From the NCBI GenBank assembly GCA_030040175.1, contig JASHUF010000242.1, positions 1 to 6,867 of the forward strand: a stretch of DNA of 6,867 nucleotides, read 5' to 3'. The position numbers and the translations under genes are program-made. This document shows positions 1-5,205 of this stretch, piece by piece (the stretch's first letter is position 1; each line of letters starts with the position of its first letter). The notes under the pieces were generated by a model. It saw only the letters and a program-made list of their open reading frames with translations. It had not been told where the DNA came from and did no database searches. The DNA is from Acidobacteriaceae bacterium. Lineage in GTDB: Bacteria; Acidobacteriota; Terriglobia; Terriglobales; Acidobacteriaceae.

Positions 1-108
1 ATCGGCGTCGACATCGATTTCAGTGTAGGCAATGCCGTTGGACTCAAGGAACTGCTTGGCGGCTCGGCAATCGCGGCACCAGGACGCGGTGTAGACCTGC
101 ACATCCAT
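1..108 (-). CDS. Glutaredoxin/mycoredoxin-like thiol-disulfide oxidoreductase, N-terminal part (cut by window edge)
   Basis: Only the first 36 codons are present; the gene runs off the left edge. The translation starts MDVQVYTASW, followed by the redox motif CRDC (Cys11, Cys14) and a segment ending EIDVDAD. This is the first beta strand, the active-site CxxC at the start of helix 1, and the second beta strand of a glutaredoxin-type thioredoxin fold. Family members are small cytoplasmic proteins that reduce disulfides or mixed disulfides using low-molecular-weight thiols or a reductase. The Trp just before the first Cys resembles mycoredoxin and NrdH-like proteins more than classical CPYC glutaredoxins. 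The start is the ATG at 108-106; the ATG at 116-114 is in another frame. The gene is divergent from the cupin gene. The true substrate and C-terminal half cannot be judged here. Confidence 0.8.
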   Translation of the reverse strand, partial: MDVQVYTASWCRDCRAAKQFLESNGIAYTEIDVDAD

Positions 109-164
109 GGCTCCATTTTACTGCGGATTCGCTGCTATCATCTGTGACCGTGACCCCAAAGACC
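109..164. promoter_or_regulatory. Short divergent spacer between glutaredoxin-like and cupin genes
   Basis: These 56 bp separate two divergent start codons and must hold the 5' signals of both genes if each has its own promoter. I could not identify a convincing -35/-10 pair on either strand. The call rests only on gene orientation. Confidence 0.3.
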
Positions 165-665
165 ATGAGCTCTGCCGAGATCAAGCGTTTGCTCAAACTG
201 GAACCGCACCCGGTGGAGGGCGGCTGGTACCGGCGCACCTATACGTCGGAAGTGAGCGTGGCGCTGCTCAGGGGCGTACGGCCGTATGGAACGGCGATCT
301 ATTACCTGCTCGAAGAGGGAACCTTCAGCGAGATGCACATGCTGGCCTCGGATGAGATGTTTCATTTTTATCTCGGCGATGCGGTGGAAATGCTTCGCCT
401 GTTTCCGGATGGGGGCTCGGACGTGGTAACGCTCGGTTCGGACTTGGCGGCAGGGCAACATGTGCAGCTTACCGTGCCGGCGGGCGTATGGCAGGGGATG
501 CGCCTCAGCGACGATGGAAGATCGCCGGGCGGGAAGGTGGCCCTGCTGGGGTGCACGGTGACGCCGGGGTTCGATTTTGCGGATTACCGCAGCGGGGGGT
601 ATGAGGAGCTGGCAGCTGGGTGGCCGCTGGAAGCAGAGCGGATCAGGAGGCTGACGAGGCGATAG
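165..665 (+). CDS. Cupin superfamily protein, DUF985 (cupin_5) family
   Basis: A 166-residue protein matching the DUF985 cupin pattern along its whole length. It has PHPVEGGWYRRTY near residues 14-26, an S-x-x-H-x4-DE-x2-H block at residues 55-67, VPAGVWQ near 104-110, and GCTVTPGFDF near 129-138. These are the usual conserved blocks of this small beta-barrel family, whose biochemical role is mostly undefined; some relatives are annotated as possible sugar-modifying or metal-binding cupins. No signal peptide is seen, so it is probably cytoplasmic. I chose the ATG at 165 because the protein then begins MSSAEIKRLLKLEPHP, as relatives do. An in-frame GTG at 144 would add seven residues and take up much of the divergent spacer. 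Neither start has a strong ribosome site. The gene converges on tadA with 14 bp between the stops. Function is not predictable from context. Confidence 0.85.
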   Translation: MSSAEIKRLLKLEPHPVEGGWYRRTYTSEVSVALLRGVRPYGTAIYYLLEEGTFSEMHMLASDEMFHFYLGDAVEMLRLFPDGGSDVVTLGSDLAAGQHVQLTVPAGVWQGMRLSDDGRSPGGKVALLGCTVTPGFDFADYRSGGYEELAAGWPLEAERIRRLTRR

Positions 666-679
666 CGGGGCTAGCGGAG

Positions 680-1129
680 TTAGCGCCGCTCGCGGAAGAA
701 ATTGCGCAGCAGCTCGGCGGATTCCTCGGCGAGGAGGCCGCGCTCGGCCCACATCTGATGATTCAGTTTGGGGTGGTTGAGCACGGAGAACACGGAGCCG
801 CAGGCGCCGGCCTTGGGATCGTCGGCGGCGAAGACCAGCTTGTCCATCCGTGCATGGATCATAGCGCCGGCGCACATGGCGCAGGGCTCGAGGGTGACGT
901 AGAGGGTGCAGCCTGTGAGCCGGTAGTTGCCAATGGCAGAGGCGGCTGCGCGCAGGGCGACGATTTCGGCGTGGGCGGTGGGGTCGTTCGAGCGCAGGAC
1001 GCGGTTCTGGCCGCGGGCGAGGATGGAGCCGCTGTGCACGACGACGGCGCCGATGGGCACCTCGCCCGCTTCCGCGGCGAGGCGCGCCTCAGCGAGCGCG
1101 GCGGCCATGGCTTCGTGGTCGGCGATCAT
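680..1129 (-). CDS. tadA: tRNA-specific adenosine-34 deaminase TadA
   Basis: A 149-residue cytidine-deaminase-fold protein. It has the zinc site and proton shuttle of TadA: HAE (His53, Glu55) and PCAMCAG (Cys83, Cys86), spaced as in E. coli TadA (His57/Glu59 and Cys87/Cys90). VPIGAVVV near 24-31 and a basic C-terminus (FFRERR) also fit. Family knowledge: a cytoplasmic homodimer that deaminates A34 to inosine in the anticodon of tRNA-Arg(ACG), normally essential for decoding CGC and CGA. The length is normal, and the key residues are intact. The start is ATG 1129-1127; Met8 is an in-frame alternative and no clear Shine-Dalgarno is visible for either. A perfect small hairpin (1149-1164) lies about 20 nt upstream. 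The gene is codirectional with aguA but 200 bp away behind palindromic repeats, so it is probably transcribed separately. A guanine or cytosine deaminase is less likely given the PCAMCAGA signature. Confidence 0.93.
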   Translation of the reverse strand: MIADHEAMAAALAEARLAAEAGEVPIGAVVVHSGSILARGQNRVLRSNDPTAHAEIVALRAAASAIGNYRLTGCTLYVTLEPCAMCAGAMIHARMDKLVFAADDPKAGACGSVFSVLNHPKLNHQMWAERGLLAEESAELLRNFFRERR

Positions 1130-1198
1130 GACTGGAAAGGCATCCGTCAGGGGCTAAAGCCCCTTTCGATTTTAATCACCATTTTCGGCCCGGCTGAA

Positions 1199-1279
1199 GC
1201 CGTGCCCTTATTACAAAACCCGTCGGCCCTCAGCCAGGCTAGGGCCGTGCCGTTGTTCAAAAGCCCATCGGCCCTCAGC
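1199..1279. repeat. Degenerate tandem direct repeat, two 36-nt copies at 45-nt period
   Basis: The 36 nt at 1199-1234 and the 36 nt at 1244-1279 match at 30 of 36 positions by direct comparison. Both begin GCCGTGCC and end TCGGCCCTCAGC. The 9-nt link between them forms part of the palindrome 1224-1247. The copies look like diverged units of one repeat family inside the palindromic mosaic. Confidence 0.75.
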
Positions 1280-1286
1280 GTGCTTT

Positions 1287-1319
1287 CCCCGCTCCCGGGA
1301 TCGGGACCGGGGGCACCCA
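1287..1319. repeat. 33-nt hairpin element, copy A (3' of aguA)
   Basis: Arms 1287-1296 and 1303-1312 pair at 9 of 10 positions (C1292 faces C1307) around a 6-nt loop, GGGATC. The tail 1313-1319 is GCACCCA. It matches copy B at 2452-2484 at 27 of 33 positions with the same 10-6-10 geometry. On the minus strand it begins 10 nt after the aguA stop. No T-tract follows on either strand, so it is not a canonical intrinsic terminator. Confidence 0.75.
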
Positions 1320-1329
1320 AGATTCTCGA

Positions 1330-2424
1330 TCATGCCTTCGATGGTAGCGCTGCCGGCTGTTGCTGCGTCATGCAGTGGAGTGCCCCCAGGCCCCAGATGA
1401 GATCGACGCAGTGGACGCCGACGATTTCGCGGCCGGGGAAGACTTCGGCGAGGATGTTGAGCGCGACGCGGTCGTTGGGGTCATGGAAAGTGGGGACGAG
1501 GACCTGGCCGTTGGCGATATAGAAGTTGGCGTAGCTCGCCGGGAGACGCTGGCCGCGAAAGACGACCGGGCGCGGCATGGGAAGCTCAGCGAGCGTGAAC
1601 GGCTTCCCTTCCCTTGTGCGCGCAGCCTTGAGGCGGGCGAGATTTTCGGCGAGGGGCGCGTGGTTGGGGTCGCGGGTGTCGGGCTCGACGGCGGCAACGA
1701 TCATGTCGCGGGAGACGAAGCGGGCGATGTCGTCGATGTGGCCGTGGGTGTCGTCGCCGGCGATGCCGCGATTGAGCCAGATGACTTGATCCACTCCCAG
1801 GTAGTCTGAAAAAACCTGCTCGATCTGCTCGCGGTTGAGGCCCGGATTGCGCTGCTGCACCTCGGTCAGCAGGCATTCCTCGGTGGTGAGCAACGCGCCC
1901 AAGCCGTTGACGTCGATCGATCCGCCTTCAAGGACCACGCGGTGCTTCGTACCGTCCTGGTTTTGGACGAGAGGTTGCCAATGCGGGCAGCGCAGCAGCT
2001 TCTGCACGCGGCCGGGAAGCTGGTTGTCGAGCCGCCAGTCGTCGTATTTGGCCCAGGCATTGAACTGCCAGTTGGTCAGCGCGATTTTGCCAGAGGCATC
2101 GCGCAAGAAGATCGGGCCGGAGTCGCGGGTCCAGCCGCGGTCGGTAGGCCAGGGGTGGAAGTCGACGCGATCGAGATCCGCGCCAGTGCGCCTGAGCACG
2201 CTGCGCACGCGGCGCTCCATGGCAGCGTCTTCGACGATCAGGTGCACGCGCTCGTGCGCGGCGAGCAGGCGCACGATCTCGGCATAGAGCCACGGGATCG
2301 AGGAGAATTTGCCCGGCCAGTCATCCGGGTTGTGCGGCCAGGCGAGCCAGGTGGCCTCATGCGGCTCCCACTCGGCGGGCGTGCAATAGCCGAGCCGGCG
2401 CGGAGTTTTGGTCTCTTCCTTCAA
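1330..2424 (-). CDS. aguA: Agmatine deiminase (agmatine iminohydrolase)
   Basis: A 364-residue member of the guanidine-modifying (pentein) fold, PAD_porph/agmatine deiminase family. Expected motifs occur in order: PAEWEPHEATWLAWPH (16-31), WTRDSGPIF (98-106), LEGGSIDVNG (165-174), GDDTHGHIDDIARF (223-236, with the His-Gly-His-x-Asp site) and WGLGALHCMTQQQP (344-357), where Cys351 is the expected nucleophile. Family reaction: agmatine + H2O to N-carbamoylputrescine + NH3, in the cytoplasm. The start is a TTG at 2424-2422. It has GAAGGA 8 nt upstream, the N-terminus matches relatives from the first residues, and no other start codon is near in frame. The gene lies 60 bp downstream of aguB, which does the next step of the pathway. 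A peptidylarginine deiminase-like role is the alternative within the family, but the neighbours argue strongly for agmatine. Confidence 0.95.
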   Translation of the reverse strand: MKEETKTPRRLGYCTPAEWEPHEATWLAWPHNPDDWPGKFSSIPWLYAEIVRLLAAHERVHLIVEDAAMERRVRSVLRRTGADLDRVDFHPWPTDRGWTRDSGPIFLRDASGKIALTNWQFNAWAKYDDWRLDNQLPGRVQKLLRCPHWQPLVQNQDGTKHRVVLEGGSIDVNGLGALLTTEECLLTEVQQRNPGLNREQIEQVFSDYLGVDQVIWLNRGIAGDDTHGHIDDIARFVSRDMIVAAVEPDTRDPNHAPLAENLARLKAARTREGKPFTLAELPMPRPVVFRGQRLPASYANFYIANGQVLVPTFHDPNDRVALNILAEVFPGREIVGVHCVDLIWGLGALHCMTQQQPAALPSKA

Positions 2425-2432
2425 ATTCGGTT

Positions 2433-2438
2433 TCCTTC
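2433..2438 (-). promoter_or_regulatory. Ribosome binding site supporting the TTG start of aguA
   Basis: On the minus strand GAAGGA lies 8 nt before the TTG at 2424. This supports the non-ATG start. The nearby ATG at 2446-2444 opens a different frame that stops after about 29 codons. Confidence 0.6.
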
Positions 2439-2451
2439 AGTTGCATGGCCT

Positions 2452-2484
2452 CCCCGGTCTCAAAATCGAGACCGGGGGCACCCA
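2452..2484. repeat. 33-nt hairpin element, copy B (between aguB and aguA)
   Basis: CCCCGGTCTC (2452-2461) and GAGACCGGGG (2468-2477) form a perfect 10-bp stem around the loop AAAATC. The tail GCACCCA (2478-2484) touches the aguB stop codon. It fills about half of the 60-bp aguB-aguA spacer. On the minus strand the hairpin lies at the 3' end of aguB and shortly before the aguA ribosome site. No T-run follows, so an mRNA-stability or processing element, or a mobile palindromic repeat, fits better than a terminator. Confidence 0.8.
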
Positions 2485-3456
2485 TCACTTGTGTTCTTTG
2501 GTAGCCCTTTGCGCCACAGGATCGAGGAAGCGCTGGGTGATGGGCGCGTAGGCGTCAATGCGGCGGTCGCGCAGGAAGGGCCAGTTGCGGCGCGTCTCCT
2601 CGATCAGGCCGAGATCGATCTCGCCGAGCAGGACCTGCTCCGCATCGTGCGAGGCTTTGGCGATCACACGCCCGAACGGATCGGCGAGAAAGCTGCCGCC
2701 CCAGAACTCGAGACCGGGACCGGAGGCGCGCAGCCCGAGCACATCGCCATGAGCGAGTCTGACCTCGCCATGCTCATGACCGGCGCGGTTGACGGCCGCA
2801 ACATAAACGCCGTTGGCGATGGCATGGGCGCGCTGGATGGTCTGCCAGGCATCGTACTGCGCTGCGCCAAACTCCTCCTTTTCCGCCGGATGCCAGGCGA
2901 TGGCCGTGGGATAGAAGAGCACCTCGGCGCCCTGGAGCGCGGTGAGCCGCGCCCCCTCGGGATACCACTGGTCCCAGCAGACCAGCGTGCCGATGCGGCC
3001 GAATTCCAGGCCCATTTTCACATTGAGGGCCTGGAAACCGAGGTCGCCGGGCGCAAAGTAATATTTCTCGAAGTAAAGCGGATCGTCGGGGATGTGCATC
3101 TTGCGGTAGATGCCGGCGATCTTGCCTTCCGCATCGAGCGTGACCGCAGTGTTGTGATAGAGGCCGGGCGCGCGGCGCTCAAAGAGCGAGGCCACGATGG
3201 CAATGCGGTTCTCGCGGGCGACGTCTGCGAGCTGTTCCGTGGAGGGCCCGGGGATGGGCTCGGCGAGATCGAAGAGGCGCAGGTCTTCGCGCTGGCAGAA
3301 ATACTGCGTGCGGAAGAGCTCAGGCAGGCAGACAATGTGCGCGCCGCGGCGCGCGGCCTCGCGGATGTGGCCGAGGGCCCGGGCGAAGTTGGCCTCAGGA
3401 TCGGGGCCCATGCTCATTTGCACCAGCGCTGCGGTATATCTGCGCGTTGTGGTCAC
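2485..3456 (-). CDS. aguB: N-carbamoylputrescine amidase (nitrilase superfamily)
   Basis: A 323-residue carbon-nitrogen hydrolase with the complete Glu-Lys-Cys triad of the nitrilase superfamily. These are Glu46 in CLPELF, Lys119 in YRKMHIPDD and Cys160 in LVCWDQWYPE. The stretches PLYFEKYYFAPGD and CWDQWYPEGAR are typical of the AguB subgroup rather than general amidases. Family reaction: N-carbamoylputrescine + H2O to putrescine + CO2 + NH3, in the cytoplasm. I chose the GTG at 3456-3454 (protein MTTTRRYTAALVQMSMGP); GTG 3468-3466 is four codons upstream in the same frame and equally possible. The frame stays open to 3600, but that extension runs into the 3' end of pdaD and has no family-like sequence. 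The gene lies 98 bp after pdaD, across a terminator-like hairpin, and 60 bp before aguA. Together the three genes complete the arginine-to-putrescine route. Confidence 0.94.
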   Translation of the reverse strand: MTTTRRYTAALVQMSMGPDPEANFARALGHIREAARRGAHIVCLPELFRTQYFCQREDLRLFDLAEPIPGPSTEQLADVARENRIAIVASLFERRAPGLYHNTAVTLDAEGKIAGIYRKMHIPDDPLYFEKYYFAPGDLGFQALNVKMGLEFGRIGTLVCWDQWYPEGARLTALQGAEVLFYPTAIAWHPAEKEEFGAAQYDAWQTIQRAHAIANGVYVAAVNRAGHEHGEVRLAHGDVLGLRASGPGLEFWGGSFLADPFGRVIAKASHDAEQVLLGEIDLGLIEETRRNWPFLRDRRIDAYAPITQRFLDPVAQRATKEHK

Positions 3457-3489
3457 GTTTGGATTCACTCTTTCCGGAGCGTTTATACG

Positions 3490-3535
3490 AGAAGACGAAT
3501 GCAAGAAGGCCAACTCCGCTGAGCGAAGTTGGCCT
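3490..3535 (-). terminator. Probable terminator or attenuator between pdaD and aguB
   Basis: AGGCCAACT (3507-3515) pairs perfectly with AGTTGGCCT (3527-3535). The stem can extend inward with three more pairs after one mismatch, leaving a 3-nt loop. On the minus strand it begins about 20 nt after the pdaD stop and is followed by TCTTGCATTCGTCTTCT, which is pyrimidine-rich but not a solid T-run. It looks like a weak intrinsic terminator for pdaD. Partial read-through into aguB is possible. Confidence 0.6.
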
Positions 3536-3554
3536 CTCCCTTCAGCACCCGGCG

Positions 3555-4103
3555 CTAGGTTTCCAGAATCAACACGGCTGCGGCAATCGTCGTGGTCCAC
3601 TTGCCGCGCCGGTCGCCCACGGCCGACTGCGTGATATTGCTGGTGCGGACAATCTTGTTGGAGATGCGGTAAATCTCCTTCTTTTCGTCCCAGCTGGTGT
3701 CGGGGTCGAACTCCACATCGAGCGTGGTGGCGAGCATCTCGGCGGCCAGCTCCTCGGCGTATTCGCCGGCCTGCTCCTCGGTTTCGCCGTAGCTGTGATG
3801 CTCGCTCAGATAGCCGTAAGTGTTGCGGTCGGCAGGAATGGCCACGCCGATGCTCGAAGCAATCAGCCGGTGGGGCTCATGGGTGGAATTTTCCGCGATG
3901 ACGGCAAAGACCACTTCGCCATCATTGAGGTAGGTCAGCCCTTCCTTGCGCGGGATCACTTTGCACTGGGGCGGAAAGATGGAGGAAACGCGCACCAAGT
4001 TCTGCGAGGCAATGCCGGCATCCCGAAGAGCCAGCTCAAAGCTGGTCAGCCGTTCCTTGTGTTTGCCCACGCCCTTGGTGAAGAAAAGCTTCTTCGGGAC
4101 CAT
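3555..4103 (-). CDS. pdaD: Pyruvoyl-dependent arginine decarboxylase
   Basis: A 182-residue protein of the PvlArgDC family, first described from Methanocaldococcus jannaschii. It starts [19 protein letters not shown] and carries [11 protein letters not shown] (36-46). The self-cleavage between the two serines, Ser40 and Ser41, is expected to turn Ser41 into the pyruvoyl cofactor. GYLSEHH (97-103) holds Glu101, probably matching the catalytic Glu109 of the archaeal enzyme. [11 protein letters not shown] and [13 protein letters not shown] close the domain. Reaction: arginine to agmatine + CO2 in the cytoplasm, without PLP. I chose ATG 4103-4101, with GGGA 6 nt upstream and a family-like N-terminus; an in-frame TTG at 4115 would add four residues. 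It is the first gene of the minus-strand polyamine cluster and supplies agmatine to AguA. All key residues are present. Confidence 0.94.
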   Translation of the reverse strand: MVPKKLFFTKGVGKHKERLTSFELALRDAGIASQNLVRVSSIFPPQCKVIPRKEGLTYLNDGEVVFAVIAENSTHEPHRLIASSIGVAIPADRNTYGYLSEHHSYGETEEQAGEYAEELAAEMLATTLDVEFDPDTSWDEKKEIYRISNKIVRTSNITQSAVGDRRGKWTTTIAAAVLILET

Positions 4104-4364
4104 GCTCTTTCCCAATTTCGATGTGCCCTCCGTGGGTGTGAAGATGGTGAGTTTTCAGGAACCTTCCCGCATGAGTCTATCGCATCTGAGGGTTCGGGAA
4201 CAGGGTTTCAGGCATTTTCATCTATGGTTCACAGCCAAACCGGCACATGGCTCGGAGGGTGGACGCGGAACAGTTTCCGGGCAGGCCGCAAGCCGCGAGG
4301 CAAAAAACGCGGCTTGGCCGGGGCCGGGTTGCAACTTTCCGCCGGTTTTCACGTTTAATACAAC
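4104..4364. promoter_or_regulatory. Divergent intergenic region between pdaD and the DUF4252 gene
   Basis: These 261 bp separate two divergent genes, so promoters for both should lie here. On the plus strand TTGCAA (4329-4334) and TTTAAT (4354-4359) resemble -35 and -10 boxes, but the 19-nt gap is long and initiation would fall at about the ATG itself. I see no convincing promoter for pdaD. The only strong structure is the stem-loop at 4284-4319. No gene-like open frame is present. Confidence 0.4.
4284..4319. other. Strong stem-loop in the pdaD/DUF4252 divergent spacer
   Basis: AAGCCGCG (4290-4297) pairs perfectly with CGCGGCTT (4308-4315) around the loop AGGCAAAAAA. GGCC (4284-4287) and GGCC (4316-4319) extend the stem after a 2-nt bulge, giving 12 pairs. 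No T-tract follows on the plus strand, so it is not an obvious terminator. Its role is unknown: an operator, part of a 5' leader, or a stray palindromic repeat. Confidence 0.5.
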
Positions 4365-4997
4365 ATGACGTGGATGCGTGTGTCCGGAACCGTACTCCTG
4401 GGCGCAGCCATGGGCTGCGCCTGTGCGCTCGCGCAAGCACCTGCCGCGCCGCAAAACGACGATAACCCGCCTTCTGCCGCAGCCGCCCCGATGAGCGCCG
4501 ATCCCGGCCCCGTTCCACTCGAGTGGGTGCCTCCGGCGCTGACGCAACTGAGCGCGCAGGCCGCGATGAAGTCGAATTTCACCCTGGACCGCGACATGCT
4601 GACCGCCGCGGCCAGCCTGTTGCCGGACGCCGACGCGCAGACCAGGCAGACGGTGGCCAAACTCACCGGCGTGAGCGTGCATCTGCTTCGCTTTGGCGAC
4701 GCGGGCACTCCGGAGCCGGCCGAGGTGGAGGCCATCCGCGAGGCCTATCACCTGCGCGGCTGGAAGCACCTGCTGACCACTACCAACGCCGGCGGGCCCG
4801 TGCACAACGGAACCACCGACGTGTGGCTGGTGCTGGACGGCGCGAATGTGCGCGGCGCCGTGGTGCTGGCGGAGACGCCGAAAAGCCTGACGCTGGTGAC
4901 CGTGGCCGGTAACGTCAGCCCGGTGGACATTCTCCGTTTGCGCGGCCATTTCGGCATCCCCCGCTTCGAGGGCGACGGGCTGAGCGACGTGAAATAA
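4365..4997 (+). CDS. Secreted DUF4252-family protein of unknown function
   Basis: A 210-residue protein with an N-terminal signal peptide: basic start, hydrophobic core VSGTVLLGAAMGCACALA, likely cleavage after ALA at residue 23. A Pro/Ala-rich low-complexity linker runs to about residue 57. The rest matches the DUF4252 pattern as I know it: helical start, LTGVSVHLLRF (100-110), a VEAIREAY..RGWKHLL block (121-137), VWLVLDGANVRGAVVLAETPKSLTLVTVAGNVSPVDILRL in pieces from 153 to 192, and a terminal GHFGIP (194-199). The family is mostly found in Bacteroidota and acidobacteria, exported, without known biochemical role. Cys18 is preceded by AAMG, which is not a good lipobox, so I favour a periplasmic protein over a lipoprotein. 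The start is ATG 4365, with ATG 4374 possible; no good Shine-Dalgarno is visible. It is probably monocistronic, since icd begins 208 bp later. Confidence 0.75.
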   Translation: MTWMRVSGTVLLGAAMGCACALAQAPAAPQNDDNPPSAAAAPMSADPGPVPLEWVPPALTQLSAQAAMKSNFTLDRDMLTAAASLLPDADAQTRQTVAKLTGVSVHLLRFGDAGTPEPAEVEAIREAYHLRGWKHLLTTTNAGGPVHNGTTDVWLVLDGANVRGAVVLAETPKSLTLVTVAGNVSPVDILRLRGHFGIPRFEGDGLSDVK

Positions 4998-5205
4998 GCC
5001 ACTCGCCAACGTTCTTCCGGCAACGCTGCGGCGGGCTGCGGCTGCGATCCGCATCGACCGCGCGCTTTCGACACGGCAAAGGGTCTAAACGAATTTCCCA
5101 TCTCTGCATTCTGGGCCGCGCGTGGCTGCGCCCGCCATTGCCACCGCCAAATTGCGGATGGTAGCCTCTAACTTGGCTCCACGGCGGGAGGAAAAGCGCA
5201 GGGAC

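Larger units (their letters stand above)
1149..1319. repeat. Mosaic of palindromic (REP/BIME-like) elements between aguA and tadA
   Basis: This fills nearly all of the 200-bp spacer between aguA and tadA. Four stem-loops can be drawn by eye. The first is 1149-1164, AGGGGCTAAAGCCCCT, a perfect palindrome around two bases. The second is 1187-1206, GGC-C-CGGC, loop TGAA, GCCG-T-GCC, with one mismatch. The third is 1224-1247, CGGCCCT paired with AGGGCCG, with inner AGCC/GGCT arms. The fourth is 1287-1312, a 10-position stem with one mismatch and a 6-nt loop. There is no open reading frame with gene-like composition. The dense palindromes recall dispersed intergenic repeats; similar GGCACGGCTGAAGCCGTGCC-type units are ones I associate with acidobacterial genomes, from memory only. 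They could affect the 3' end of the aguA transcript or the 5' leader of tadA. Confidence 0.7.

Noticed and set aside
1149..1312. CRISPR array in the repeat-rich spacer
   Set aside because: There are only two direct-repeat copies with 6 mismatches in 36, a 9-nt gap instead of spacers of about 30 nt, and no cas genes in the window.
620..1522. Plus-strand open frame of 300 codons through tadA and the palindromic spacer
   Set aside because: It overlaps the 3' end of the cupin gene, antisense tadA and the repeats. The Gly/Ala-rich translation has no family-like sequence.
1942..3522. Plus-strand open frame of 526 codons opposite aguA and aguB
   Set aside because: It spans two real genes and their spacer on the other strand, including the copy B hairpin, and the translation has no recognisable domain. 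aguA and aguB have full catalytic motifs.
3457..3600. 48-residue N-terminal extension of AguB to the first upstream start
   Set aside because: It would overlap the 3' end of pdaD and the terminator-like hairpin, and its sequence is unlike nitrilase-family N-termini.
4177..4221. Minus-strand 14-codon mini-ORF (MKMPETLFPNPQMR) upstream of pdaD, as a possible regulatory leader peptide
   Set aside because: No ribosome site is evident, there is no run of regulatory codons such as Arg, and a frame this short arises easily by chance.
3447..4358. Plus-strand open frame of 303 codons opposite pdaD
   Set aside because: It is antisense to a convincing pyruvoyl arginine decarboxylase and runs through the terminator-like hairpin and the divergent spacer; it has no domain signal.
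5122..5205. 28-residue N-terminal extension of Icd from GTG 5122
   Set aside because: The extension is Ala/Arg-rich without similarity to known Icd N-termini. ATG 5206 gives a normal start, although ATG 5158 cannot be fully excluded.
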